From Acanthosepion esculentum (Eukaryota > Mollusca > Cephalopoda > Sepiida > Sepiidae), in NCBI GenBank assembly GCA_964036315.1, contig OZ038479.1, positions 54,819,746 to 54,883,745 on the forward strand: DNA of 64,000 bases, given 5' to 3'. How positions within the stretch are numbered: position 1 is the stretch's first letter; each line of letters starts with the position of its first letter. This document shows, one piece after another, positions 1 through 10,875 of this stretch. Position numbers and translations under genes: made by a program. The notes under the pieces were generated by a model, which had not been told where the DNA came from, did not search any database, and worked only from the letters and a program-made list of their open reading frames with translations.

Positions 1-115
1 TGTTAATCAGGGAGCCGAGTTCCAATTCCAGTTGGGTTTATTATATTCACTTCGTTATATGAAAATACCTTTGGGAAAGGTATAACTCCACCTCTTTTCC
101 CCCAGCTATTTTCCA
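1..115 (+). repeat. SINE-like fragment
   Basis: This stretch aligns by eye with the 3' body of the SINE-like repeats at 6688-6850 and 34245-34500. Shared words are TTATATTCACTT, ACCTTTGGGAAAGGTAT and CCCCCAGCTA. Only the part after the tRNA-like head is inside the window, so the copy is cut by the window edge or truncated. Confidence 0.45.
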
Positions 116-279
116 CCAGCTGTCATGCAGAGCACTGCTGTTGCTGCTGCTACCACTGCCGTAACCTTGTTACCATGAAAACAGAGTTGTGTACCAGCCA
201 GCATGCAAAGCACTACTACTGCCACTGTTGCCGCCTTCACTGTCGCCACACATCTCAATGACCATTACCACTTCCTGGC

Positions 280-830
280 TTAGCCTACCACTTCAGCCTC
301 CCAACACCCGCCATCACCTCGGCCTACCTCAACTTATTTACAAGGCATTCCCTTCACAGTCAACACCAGTTGTTATATTAAGTGTATGGTGGCAGAACAA
401 AGAATAAACGATGGAGGTTTAAGAAATAAACAATTGTATTAATGTAAAAATACAACAAATTTTAAATTTTGTTTACAAGACATTCTCTTCAGTCGACGCA
501 ACGACCTCCATTCCACAGAACTGGCCTCCTAACCTCCACCGTCACCTCAGCTTACATCAACTCGTTTACAAGGCATTCCCTTTGCAGTCAACCCTAGCAA
601 CCTCTAGCTCCACAGAACAGCTCTATCTCGATTCGTTTACAAGGCATTCCTTTCACAAGTGACACAGCAACCTCTATTCCACAGAACTGGCCTCCCAACA
701 CCCGCTGTCACCTTGACCTACCTCAACTCATTTACAAGGCATTCCCTTTGCAGTCAACCCCAGTGACATCTGCTTCACAGGACAGGCCTACCCTGACTCA
801 CAGTCGATACCAGCAACCTTTGTTCTACAG
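280..830. repeat. Imperfect tandem repeat cluster
   Basis: The motif GTTTACAAGGCATTCCCTT, or a close variant, starts near 336, 472, 565, 635 and 731. Between the motifs runs further repeated text such as CAACCTCTA..CCACAGAAC and CCTCCCAACACCCGC. Spacing is irregular (about 70-135 bp), so this is a degenerate minisatellite-like block and not a clean satellite. The reading frames through it are short and unlike any family I know. Confidence 0.6.
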
Positions 831-1284
831 AACAGGGCTAGCAAGACCAGACTAATCCGACGTCACCCAGTTTCAAGACAACAGGTTGACCAACCGTGAC
901 CTCCATCAACCAAATGTACACCAACTGTATCCTGTGACTTCAGCTACGCTGGCACAAGAAATTGTTCAACTCCTTGATACTACGTGTACACCTGATCGCT
1001 ATTCCTGTACTCTCTACCAACAATAAACACTGTTTCACTCTAATCCTCATTATTCCTTTCTCTCGTTACCATACGCTTAACAAGTCATGAAATATCATCA
1101 GTCACGTCATTTCACACATGGCTGAAGTACAGAACACATCATGTCATTAAAAAAGGTTTTTATTGTATTTTGCAAAATTTGTATGCTCTACAAACAATTT
1201 TTGTCATTTTAATAAATGTTTGTTTCCTTTTAAGTTTCACTTTGAGTAAAAGTTTTGCATTTTTCATTAGCACCTCTGAAAGTA
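831..1284. other. No gene seen; AATAAA at 1022
   Basis: No coding region is recognised. An AATAAA hexamer lies at 1022-1027, followed by a pyrimidine-rich stretch. This could be the 3' end of a decayed retroelement that includes the preceding repeat cluster, but nothing proves it. Confidence 0.3.
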
Positions 1285-2792
1285 CAGTGAAACCTCGGTT
1301 CTCAAATGTCTCACAGGTTGAGCAAATTGGTTTTTGAACAGAATATTTTAGATGAAAATGCCTCGGTTATCAAACAAAATTCTGGTTCTCGAACAACATT
1401 GACAAACCGAGTTAACCCGAATGGAATCTTAGTAGACCGCCATGTTGTATACATTTGTGTGTTGTGCTGTGCTTTTCTTTTCTAATTTTATTGGACTGTA
1501 CCTTTTTTTTCATTAGTTCTCAGTCATAGCTCCAAAGAAGCTAGCAGTGATACTGGTAAAGGAAAAAGTTAAGAGAAAAACAATTGTTGATATAGTCTCT
1601 TTGATGATGATGATATTGTCTCTCCCTACTCAGTTTCATATGGCAAATCAACGATCTATACTATTGTTATACATAAAGAGACGATCATATCTTTCCTTCC
1701 ATTTTCCAAACAATAACATCTCTTTCCTTCCCCTTCACCTCTCCTACATACAGGTACGATAAAATTGAAGTGTTCGTCTATATTTTAGCTGTTTAGTATT
1801 TTTTTCTTAGATTTAATGATTTTCATTAGTTTTATGCATTATATGATTTTCATTAGTTTTGTGTATAAACTTGTGCACAAAGTACCGTTGTTAAAGTTTA
1901 AATAAGCAATCATCTTGGGACCAGGAACGGATTGATCCATTTTTATTGATTCCTATTGGGAAAATAGTTTCGGCTTATGAACATATAGAATCATCCATCT
2001 CAACTTTTTATTGGTCAAGACGACACCAAAATGTGTATCAATTTTCAAAAATCTATTTTCCCGCCAAGCTCGCCGGAGCCTACTTTGGTTTCCCAAAACA
2101 CAGAAATGGACAAATTTCAGTCCAATTCACCAGTCAGTAACTCGGCTTCAGAGAGATGCCACACGAATCCACGCGTGTCACTATTTTGACTTAAGAAACT
2201 TTTTCGCACGTCAACTGCTGACTCAACCACCAACATCATTCTCTCTTTAAATCCATTACAACTTTCTTAAAAAGTGTTCATTTACACTACTAAATAGAAA
2301 TTGTAATTTCAACAAAAGACAAACAGAAGACAGTCCAAGGTAAACAACTCTGGAAGAATTAGAAAACAAATCCTACTTTAATCTCACATATTTACTACCT
2401 AAATTACCTTTTTGATAAATTTTCCTTTCTTATCCTATTTGAACATTTCTTCAACAATTGAACGTTGCTGAACTGTAATTCATTAAGATATTTAATTCAC
2501 ACTTCGTCAACTTTCATATAACCAAAACACAAGCTTTTTCCAATTGTATTGTGTATAAATGTTTGATATTTTCTAATTGAATTCACGACTACCGTTGTTT
2601 CTTGTTTAATTTTGCCTTGAGATTTATTCAACTTGTATGTCTATGCTTTATATTGTTGTGATTAATATGAAGAACATGCTTTCACACTTATCATCTTAAA
2701 ACAAAAAATCTTCTGATTACACACTCATTTCATAGCAATCCCAACAATCAGGCTTCAGAAACAAATTAAATTTGTGAACAAAGGTTCCACTG
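1285..2792 (+). mobile_element. Tigger/pogo-like DNA transposon, decayed
   Basis: The ends form terminal inverted repeats of about 24 bp: left 1285-1308 reads CAGTGAAACCTCGGTTCTCA, and the right end, on the opposite strand from 2792, reads CAGTGGAACCTTTGTTCACA. Both are flanked by TA (1283-1284 and 2793-2794), the target duplication of Tc1/mariner/pogo elements. Near 1525 a short stretch reads like a transposase N-terminus (PKKLAV, then EKVKRK), but no transposase is intact. Around 1915-2000, text such as GGAACGGATTGATCC and GGGAAAATAGTTTCGGC resembles the usual inner 3' end of pogo/Tigger elements. About 770 bp of unrelated sequence then precedes the right end, so a second insertion is likely. 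Confidence 0.65.
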
Positions 2793-3049
2793 TACTTGTA
2801 AAAAGGAAGGAAAAGAGATATGAAATCTTCCCTTTTTCTCTTACTTGTTCTTTACTCCCACAACAACATACAGAAATTTAAACTGATGATATATTTATAA
2901 AATAATATTCAACAATTTGGATATAAAACCCATAGTAAAATAAAAAAAAATCTATATAATTATTCTGCTATTCTTCTGTTGGTTGTGTCCTCTGAAAAAC
3001 AACTAAGCAAAAAATATATCATGTCTTCTATTTGTGGACAATCCCACAA

Positions 3050-3490
3050 GTCAAAGCATTAAATTGCTGATCATGAAACACCACCTTTGATGGTCAGGAC
3101 ATGTAGCAAGAATAGGAGTTTACAAGGTTTACACATCAAGTATTAATCAGCGAACTCACTTCAAGGAAAAGACCATGGGGTTGCCCTCGTTGAAGATATA
3201 ACGACCCAGTTAAGACAACAATGAAAGCCACTGGACTTGAGCTAAAATTGTTTGAAATGCAAGGCTGAGACCATACCAACTGGTGGTGTTTTGTCACTAT
3301 TGGAACCAAAAACTTCAAAGCCAGTAGAATAGAAAAGGAAGAAGTCAAACAACAAGAGAGAAAGGTTTGACAAAATCAACCTATTCCTCCATGAATATTC
3401 CCATGTAGTCAATGTCATAAGTTCTTCCATGCAAGAATTGGTCTACTTAGTCATCAACACCATCAAAAAGCAAGTGATCAGCAAAGAAGA
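3050..3490 (+). pseudogene. LINE ORF2 C-terminal remnant
   Basis: Conceptual translation across several frames gives the C-terminal signature of CR1/Jockey-type LINE polyproteins: WSGHVARIGVY, then ELTSRKRPWGCPR, then KATGLELKLFE, and finally CHKFFHARIGLLSHQ, which resembles the usual closing zinc-finger-like motif. Stops and frame changes break it repeatedly, so it encodes nothing now. The minus-strand reading frames over the same bases are shadows. Confidence 0.6.
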
Positions 3491-4318
3491 AATTAAATAT
3501 TTTGACTGAGATGATGACAATAATATACACTATTAATTATATTCTTTTTTGAAATGGTTGGAAAAACATTGGCTAATTGACAATTAATTCAAACTTTATA
3601 AAATGGTAAATAATAAGGATTTCCTTATTGTTGGGTCCCATATTTTAATAATTTAGCTAATGTTTATAAATTTATGAATAAAAACTTGTTTTCATATTTA
3701 TTTCATTATAAATTGGTAAATAATAAATATTACATTGCATTAATTTTTGGAACGTTGTAAATATACAAATCTAATAAATAGTGTTTATTATTTTTGTTGT
3801 AAATTTTCATCGTATATTTAGGTTTTATTACAATTTGAATAATAACTTTTTTAAACAAAAAAACATTTCCGAGGAGTGAAGTTAGTTAAAATAATAGTGG
3901 TATCAGTGGGAAAAATGTCCTTTTGACACTGTTTTTTTATGGGCACAAAGTTTCAAGTTTGTATAATAAACAATAATATGAAGCAATTTTTAATGTCAAC
4001 ATAAGATTCTTTTTCTGATAAAAGATCAAATAATGTAGTAAACCAAAAATAAGTCCTTCCCTTCCAATTTCTATATAACATTTAATTTTCTACTCACCAA
4101 CATCAAATCCTCGTTTCTTCTCTGTCCGATGTCCAGTATAGTTTAAATCATTCTTGGATGGTTTCACTGGTGCAAACCAACTTGTGTGTTTTTCTTCACA
4201 CATGTGACAATTTATTTTTTTAGGAAAGCAATTTTATTAAAACATGAGAGGTAATGTTAAAAGCATGTATACGGTAAAAGTGGAGAAGGAAAGAAAGATG
4301 TTGATGTTAAATTGAATA
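3491..4318. other. AT-rich, no gene seen
   Basis: The stretch consists of AT-rich low-complexity sequence with no reading frame that looks like a known family and no clear repeat boundaries. Confidence 0.4.
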
Positions 4319-4793
4319 TGTCAGAGTTAGTTCCTCCTCAGTTCTTTAATCCTTCAACAAGGGTCTCTCCCCCCCCCCCCCGGATATAAATACTGGCTGA
4401 CCCTTCTCTCTCTCTCTCTCCTTTTCGACTTAGGCCTCAGGCCACTACCTCGCGCAGAGGCAAGGTAAAATCTCTCTTTTTCCACATACCCCAATATGTG
4501 ACCTCTCACAGATACAGCGTTTCCCAAATTCTGGGAACACACTAAGAACAATACACGTACGTACGAACACTCACAACACACACATAATTTCTCCATGCAA
4601 ACTCTATGTAACAGTCCATGTCTTTGTTTAACTTGTTTTGTTATTAATATATATTTGTTTACCCATGTATATCGGTCTCGTTTGTTTTCTTTGTCCTCTT
4701 TGGACTTAATTAAAGTCCGACATTCTCATGTAGCTGGACCCGCCAGCAGGAAAGTTTAACCTTCTGATATCTCTTCACCCCCATGGTCCACTA
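4319..4793 (+). mobile_element. LTR-like fragment, copy of 15194-15732
   Basis: Repeated at 15194-15732 with the same order of landmarks: GTTAG(T/C)TCCTCCTCA, a C-rich run, TATAAATACTGGCTGACC (TATA box about 4385), GCGTTTCCCA.ATTCTGGGAA, TATATCGGTCT, AAAGTCC.ACATTCT.ATGTAGCTGG and CATGGTCCACTA. The core promoter, pyrimidine runs and lack of a coding frame suit a retroelement LTR. It matches only the 3' half of the longer element at 14466-15734, so it is either 5'-truncated or a separate LTR that is nested there. A 14-base C run (about 4369-4382) and a CT repeat lie next to the TATA box. Confidence 0.5.
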
Positions 4794-5729
4794 AAAATAT
4801 ATCATTTTACAAAAATTAAAGATTGGCTTGGAAAATAATAAATTTAAAAATTCTTAATTGGAACTGTGAGGATTTGAAACTGAGAATCCTAAGGGTCAGA
4901 AAGGGTGATATTTGAATTCACTTTTAAGTGTGACATATCATGTGGGGCAAGGCTGAAATTCCAACAAAGGAATTTTAGCTTATTTTCACTGACCTAAATC
5001 ATGCTATTCTCTAATCTGCTCACATTCATACATTATTTTGAGGATAGACAAAGGAATTTATCTAGCCCTGAATATCTTTCATCACCTCTGATGATGTAGG
5101 ATGCACAAGCTGAAACCTCCATAAATATGAGTCACTGGAATATGCAAACAGTTAAGTTCAAGCCCAGTTCCGGTTGCCAGCTGTATCAGCTTGTCATGTC
5201 AAACTCACCTAGAAATTAATTTCGCTTCCGCAAATTTTCTAACATTGGATCTCTGAAATGATGAGAGGCAAGAACTATCATCCTTTTTCTTTACCTACCA
5301 CTCCTGTCAAAATAGTTCAACCTGACATTTTTTGTTGTTCTTTTTAATAAATCTTTATTATCGAAGATAATTCTGCTTGAGTTGTCTATTTCTACAAAGG
5401 CAATATTCACTCAGTAACCCATGTCACCAGATTTTTAAAAGAAAGTATAGGCAAGAATGGAAGAAAATAAATAAACTTTTTTTCTTTTTACCAAGAATCA
5501 TAACACAATCCACTAGACAATACAACCATCTGTGAATAGCATCATAGCCCATGGGGTCACACCTAGTGTAGTTACCATGGTTAGGAGGTGTATGTTCATA
5601 CCCATGAGGTGTATTCTAACATCTTTGCACACAACACTCAATTGTCTTTTTCAAAACAGTTTCTATTTGAGCACCAGTGAGATAATTCAATGTCATTGTA
5701 ATATCCTCTAAGATAACATGAAGAGATTT
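4794..5729. other. No gene seen
   Basis: This is intergenic sequence with no recognisable coding region. The segment at about 5030-5160 has moderate complexity and may be an old repeat, but there is no second copy in the window to prove it. Confidence 0.3.
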
Positions 5730-6370
5730 TGTGCGAATCTGTTATGCACGAACATACATACATACAAAAATACAAATCACATACAATGCCAAGCATTCAT
5801 TGATTAATTAATCACCACTACGTTATTATAGGCAATTTACAAATCGCAGTAATGCGACAATTCTGTAATCGCTCTATTTTTATGTAGTCAATTTTGTGCA
5901 CTTTTGGGAGAAACGGATCACAGAAGCTTTCTTAAGTCTACACAAATCTTACTCGCTGATTGGTCGATGCCAACCAATCAGATCGTTTGCATGTGAAGAA
6001 TAATTCTTCCCATGCAGCAATTTGGAGCCTACAGTCACTTATTTAAGCAAGAGTTTTCTAATCCTAATTAGTGAGAAATTCAACTGCCAAATGAATCCAC
6101 AACAGTTGAAACCATGCGCCAACCACACACACTACTCACATGATAAACATACCTTGTACCCACACCCATAAACTCTTCTTACACTGCAATATCTTTCAAG
6201 AACAATCATTACAAGAGACTCTCATGAACATTCTTCCAGTGAACTTCAGAACACTAAAATAACAGTTAGAGAGACAACTCTTGGTTAATTCAACCTTTTC
6301 TTACTTAAATACATGCCCTCCTTCAAATTGTTGTTTGATATTGTACATCTTGTTAAATACATATTTTATG
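5730..6370 (+). mobile_element. LTR-like element with CCAAT palindrome
   Basis: An inverted CCAAT motif (CTGATTGGTC...ACCAATCAGATCG, about 5955-5986) is followed by a TTATTTAAGC box and a long CA/TC-rich leader. The same layout, including CATACATACATACA and AAGCATTCATTG upstream, occurs at 62486 onward, and in reverse at 16515-17228. This suits the U3 promoter of an LTR family. Exact ends could not be set, and there is no target duplication that I trust. Confidence 0.4.
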
Positions 6371-6687
6371 TGTAACAATGTCTTTTGGTTATCCTTTTCT
6401 GTGTCAGCCCTGTTTCCTAAATTTAAATTAATGTGGTGAAGTCTGCCACAATTTAATACACAATACAACCATGTCAGTGTCCTGCATTCTACTCATGATA
6501 TAATACTCTCTCTCCAAGTTCCTGCCATGATCTTCCTTAGCTTTGCTGATGCCAATACATCAACAATATATGCTAGGAGGGCTCAGAATTCCTTTTATCA
6601 AACTGCCCATAGATACCCAATGTAGAAGTGAGCTTGGCCAGTACCTATATGGTGACAACTTGGAAATAACAGGTGCTGTAAGCTTGG

Positions 6688-6850
6688 ATGTGTGGGTAGT
6701 ATAATGGATAATAGCTCAGAATTGTTAACAGGAGACCTGAGTTCTAATTCCATTTAGGTCCATTATATTCACTTGTGCAAATACCCTTGGGAAAATTATG
6801 AATCAACCTCTTCTCCTCCCCAGCTATGGGTTAATTAGTAAGATTTGTAA
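6688..6850 (+). repeat. tRNA-type SINE copy
   Basis: The head resembles a tRNA promoter: TAGTATAATGGATAATAGC (A-box-like), then GAGTTCTAATTCC (B-box-like). It is followed by the body shared with 1-115 and 34245-34500 (CCATTATATTCACTT, CCTTGGGAAA, CCCCAGCTATGGG). Cephalopod tRNA-derived SINEs have this layout. It is weathered and not a functional tRNA. Confidence 0.55.
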
Positions 6851-7249
6851 CATTAAACCACTATTATCACCAAAAAATAAAATAAAATTGCGTACAAAAT
6901 ATTTAGATTTTTTCATTAAAAAACCCATAGAGGTGTTGATATGCAGCAAAACAAAAACAACCAACTAATCCTGAAAGGGTGTGTATTCAATTTAAATCAT
7001 CCCAGGTGAGTGTTGACAGTAATCGTGGGACTAATCTTCTGAAACCACCTGTTGATACGCACGAAACCAATGAAGTTATGTGGATATTGTTTCTCATCCT
7101 ATTTTATCAAAGAAATCTTTTATAATTGCTAGTGTGTCATGATTAACGTTAGCAACATTGTTGATGATCTTTAATTTTTCAAGTTATTTAAAGACAGAAA
7201 ATATTTTTAGCTTGTAAGGATTTCTTTTTAGATAATGATGATTTACCAA

Positions 7250-7330
7250 TACAAGTCCAACTAATTAACCAATAGCTGGGGAGAAAGAGGTGAACTCCTA
7301 AAAGATACAATGTAGTGGATTATTCCCTCA
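7250..7330 (-). repeat. SINE 3' fragment, inverted
   Basis: On the minus strand it reads TTCACCTCTTTCTCCCCAGCTATTGGTTAATTAG, close to the tail of the SINE-like copy at 6688-6850 (two short matching words, CACCTCTTTC and CCCCAGCTAT). Only the tail is present. Confidence 0.4.
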
Positions 7331-7399
7331 TTAATAAAACAATAAATGGCAAACTTGAACCTTCATGCCCGCAAAAAAACAAAGTGCCAATAGAATAGT

Positions 7400-8640
7400 T
7401 TTTCCACTGACGCCGCTATTATTTTAACTACCTACACTCCTCATTGAGAACATTTTCAAAATATGAACCAGAGTACAATCCTTAAATTTATGTATCAAAT
7501 GACAATTTCTAATGAAGAAAATAGATCTGCAAGTGAAGCTTTCCTATATTTCGTGCAATGAATGTTACGCAATTTTTAATTTTAGTCTAATAGAATTAGT
7601 AATTTCTTTCTGGTCTTCAGAGATTTTATAAATTTGAGACATTGAAATTTTCACATCTCAGTACACGATTAAAATGGAACTCTAGTTGTAACACTGATTT
7701 TATGTTGTTTAGATGTGTAAATCTTCGTTACTGAAATGACTATATTGATATCTACCAGTTATTAGTAAATATTCAAGCCTATTTTTTATTTTTATAAGAA
7801 TAAAATAAAACCATTTACAATATTACTGTGCTGTTCATTATGCATTATGCTAATTGAATGATAAAAATTTCCATAGAAAACTTACCCAACATATATTTAA
7901 TTAATCTTATTTTTTATCAATTTCTATTTACCTATAACTTTTTAGATTATCATAGCATATCAAATTCATGAGGGATATTCTTTTTCATGGTCATTAATAA
8001 AGTGTGTTAAAACATTTGAGATATTAGTGTAAAGGGAAGATAAATTGTCACAGTCAGATTTTGAACTCTATTCTTTGATTCAATTTTCCATATTGCTAGC
8101 TGATGGTTCCTGCACCCCCTCCTATACTTGGTGTAATGAAGCCTGTCATATAGGAATAAAGTGTCGCTGCCAACACTTGGGTCTGAACACAGATTGCCAG
8201 AGAGCATGCATGGTTGACCTCATCTTGAAATAATTTGATCATGTGATGGGTAAGGAAAAAATATATATGTGGGAATTAGTGGCGTCTGACTGAGTATTGT
8301 TCAAAGGTGTTACTATTGATGTATCTGTGATTTACAAAGTTTCTCCTACAAACAGGCATTACAAAAAATCCTTATATAGTAATTATTATTTGAAAATACT
8401 TTCAGATGTTTCCATATTGCTTGCTGATGGTCCCTGCACCTCCTCCTATACTTGGTGTAATGAAGCGTTATATAGTAATTGCTATTTGAGGATATTTACA
8501 TTTGTGTAACATTTATTTCAAATAAGATGAAAAACTTAACCAATATTTTTTTTTAATCATAAAGAGGTAAATTGTTGAAAATATTAATTTCCTACTGAAT
8601 TTATATTAAAAAAATGAACATTATTTTGTAACATTAGAGA
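7400..8640. repeat. Duplicon end, paired with 38880-39970
   Basis: About 1 kb here is nearly the same as 38880-39970, in the same orientation, including the stretch around TCTGAACACAGATTGCCAGA and GGAATTAGTGGCGTCTGACT. Inside it, a block around CTATACTTGGTGTAATGAAG occurs twice (about 8085-8155 and 8408-8476). The reading frames of 60-70 codons here recur in the other copy only because the DNA is duplicated; they show no family motif. It lies on the 3' side of ZNF locus A. Confidence 0.75.
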
Positions 8641-9559
8641 TTAAAATTCTTTGCCAGACAATGTAAGTCAAGTGTCATCATGTATATGTATGTGCATTTC
8701 TGACAATGTTAATTCAAATATGTTCATTTGCTCTGTTTGCCTCAGTATTGTTTATAGCTGGTCATATTAAATCATCAGATGTTGGAAAGGTCAGAAACAG
8801 AACATTCTAAAACTACTTTTATATCTTGTTTCATTGACAATCAGAATAAAATTAACAACTACACATAAAAAATCAGGGAAGCTACCTTAGAAAAATGGTG
8901 AAACTGAGAATTTTGAAAATATAAGAAACTTATGAAAATAACATCAAAAATGATGTTTGAATCAATCAGTAGAAAATGAACAATTTAAGAGTCTTCATTA
9001 CACAAAGGTTCCTGACTTAAAAGTAAAAATATGGAAAATAGAATCAGTGTTGAAGTTTTGATGGAGATAATTTGTGTTCACTTCACATGAATATCTCAAA
9101 TGTTTTAACACATTTTATTAAAAGATCTTTCAAAGAACTGTTCATAATAATTTAATTATATAAAATACAGCAAAATTCATATTAACCTGATTCATTACTG
9201 TATGTCATTATTTCATTCATGTACAAAAATGAAACACGCAAATGTTTTGACTTCACCTGTTCACATGTGCATATATGAATTTGTAACGAGATTCCATGGA
9301 ATTAATATACATCGTATTTTCTCTTCTGCTATGTTTTACCATTAATGCTTTCAATGCCAATTTCAGTGAAAATACAGATTCTTACACTTTATGAATTTTT
9401 GCTGACATTTCTAGTTATATTTGATAAAAATCTTTACTTACATACTTGATAAAAATATGGATTGTATGTTAGCATATTTATTAGTAAATGAGACATTTGT
9501 CAAATATTGATTTGCATGAGTAAGCATCAGAATGTGTTTTTAAAACCTTTACATTTTCA
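8641..9559 (-). other. 3' flank of ZNF locus A
   Basis: This sequence is downstream of the array on the minus strand and is shared with 40800-41740 (locus B) and, in reverse, with about 56300-57020 (locus D). Examples are TTTCTGACAATGTTAATTCA near 8697 and GCTTTCAATGCCAATTTCA near 9348. Whether it is transcribed as 3' UTR cannot be told. No coding region is seen. Confidence 0.5.
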
Positions 9560-9930
9560 AAATGTCATCCACGCAATTCACAAGAATGTGGTTTTTGTCT
9601 AGTAAAGGTATATGGCTTAGCAAACCTGACTTACAAAGAATATGCTTTCTACTCAGCATGTGATTGCATAAAGACCACCAAACTTCGGTTGTTTGAAAAT
9701 GCATATTCACAAATTTCACAAGAATGATTTATCACCACTGTGTCTTTGAATGTGGCACATCGTGTTTCTCTTGTATATACATGCAGCTGATCAAATTTGA
9801 CATCTCTGAAAATGCAAATCTGCAAATTTCACAAGAACAGTGTTTCTCTCTGTTAGACATTTTAAGATGTAGTGAAGTTGAATTTTTTATATTTAGAAAG
9901 AGATGTACAAAATTCACATGCATAGGTTTT
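9560..9930 (-). pseudogene. Decayed zinc fingers downstream of locus A
   Basis: Directly after the stop of the A array, the minus strand still reads finger-like: KTYACEFC, then HCSCEICRFAFSEMSNL, then HSCEICEYAFSNNRSLVVF, then QKPHSCEL. Histidines, linkers and frame are lost in places. Equivalent relics follow arrays B (41740-42127) and D (55974-56290), so the ancestral array was longer. Confidence 0.7.
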
Positions 9931-10875
9931 CTATCCTGTATGTGTTCGCATATGGCGTACCAAGGATGAATTCTGTGAAAATGCAGATCCACAAACTTTA
10001 CAAGAATATGGTTTCTCTCCAGTGTGTGTTCGTATATGGCTTTCCAAAGATGACTTCTGTGAAAATGCAGATCCACAAACTTCACAAAAATATGGTTTCT
10101 CTCCTGTATGTGTTTGCATATGGATCTCAAAAGAAGACTTCCATGAAAATGTTGATCCACACACTTCACATGAATATGGTTTCTCTCCTGTGTGTGTTCG
10201 CATATGGCGTACCAAAGATGACTTCCGTGAAAATGCAGATTCACAAACTTCACAAGAATATGGTTTCTCTCTTGTATGTGTTTGCATATGGGTTTTCAAA
10301 TGAGATAACATTGAAAATGCTGTTCCACAAACTTCACAAGAATGTGGTTTCTCTCCAGTGTGTATTTGCATATGGCGCAATAAATTTGACTTCTGTGAAA
10401 ATGCAGATCCACACACTTCACAAGAATATGGTTTTTCTCCAATGTGTGTTCGCATATGGTACACCAAACATGTCTTCTGAGAAAATACTGATCCACAGAC
10501 TTCACAAGAATATGGTTTCTGTTCAGTGTGTGTTTGCATATGGTACACCAAACATGTCTTCTGAGAAAATGATGATCCACAAATCTCACAAGAATATGGT
10601 TTCTGTTCATTGTGTATTCGCATATGGCGCACCAAAGATGATTTCTGTGAAAATGCAGATTCACAAACTTCACAAGAATATGGCTTCTCTCCAGTGTGTG
10701 TTCGCATATGTTTCACCAAACATATCTTCTGAGAAAATGCTGATCCACAAACTTCACAAGAATGAGGTTTCTCTCCAGTGTGTGTTCGCATATGACGCTC
10801 CAAGTCAATTGTTCGTGAAGAGGAATAACCACAAACTTCACAACAGTATGGTTTGTCTTCAGTGTGTGTTCCCAT
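9931..10875 (-). CDS. C2H2 zinc-finger protein, 11 fingers (locus A)
   Basis: Predicted nuclear DNA-binding protein of about 314 residues. It consists of 11 uninterrupted C2H2 fingers at a 28-residue period with the linker THTGEKPY or close variants (THTEQKPY, THIGEKPY, IHNEQKPY). Finger 1 is YCCEVCGYSSSRTIDLERH and the last is YSCKVCGSAFSQNSSLVRH. All zinc ligands are present. No KRAB, BTB, SCAN or other effector domain is visible in the exon. I start at the ATG of MGTHTEDKPY, the first ATG in frame; the open frame runs 21 codons further upstream but has no ATG there, and an upstream exon joined by splicing is possible. The stop is TAG where the linker Glu (GAG) is expected, so the protein ends inside a linker. 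The contacting helix positions differ between fingers, the framework hardly at all. The long open frame on the opposite strand is a shadow of the repeat. Whether it is expressed is unknown. Confidence 0.75.
   Translation of the reverse strand: MGTHTEDKPYCCEVCGYSSSRTIDLERHMRTHTGEKPHSCEVCGSAFSQKICLVKHMRTHTGEKPYSCEVCESAFSQKSSLVRHMRIHNEQKPYSCEICGSSFSQKTCLVYHMQTHTEQKPYSCEVCGSVFSQKTCLVYHMRTHIGEKPYSCEVCGSAFSQKSNLLRHMQIHTGEKPHSCEVCGTAFSMLSHLKTHMQTHTREKPYSCEVCESAFSRKSSLVRHMRTHTGEKPYSCEVCGSTFSWKSSFEIHMQTHTGEKPYFCEVCGSAFSQKSSLESHIRTHTGEKPYSCKVCGSAFSQNSSLVRHMRTHTG

Noticed and set aside
280..830. Regularly recurring motif considered as a CRISPR array.
   Set aside because: Repeats are imperfect, spacing is irregular, the between-repeat text is itself repeated, and the genome is animal-like.
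4354..4596. 80- and 94-codon minus frames at 4354-4596 and 15221-15505 that look related.
   Set aside because: They lie antisense to the LTR-like unit and are similar only because that unit is repeated; no protein family features.
8007..8233. Overlapping 60-70 codon frames conserved at 39454-39680.
   Set aside because: Both loci are recent segmental duplicates, so conservation reflects DNA identity. The frames exist on both strands and show no family motif.
10022..10673. Further overlapping frames in arrays A, B and D, such as [19 protein letters not shown] and [13 protein letters not shown].
   Set aside because: They are shifted readings of the same 84 bp unit and carry no zinc ligands in order.
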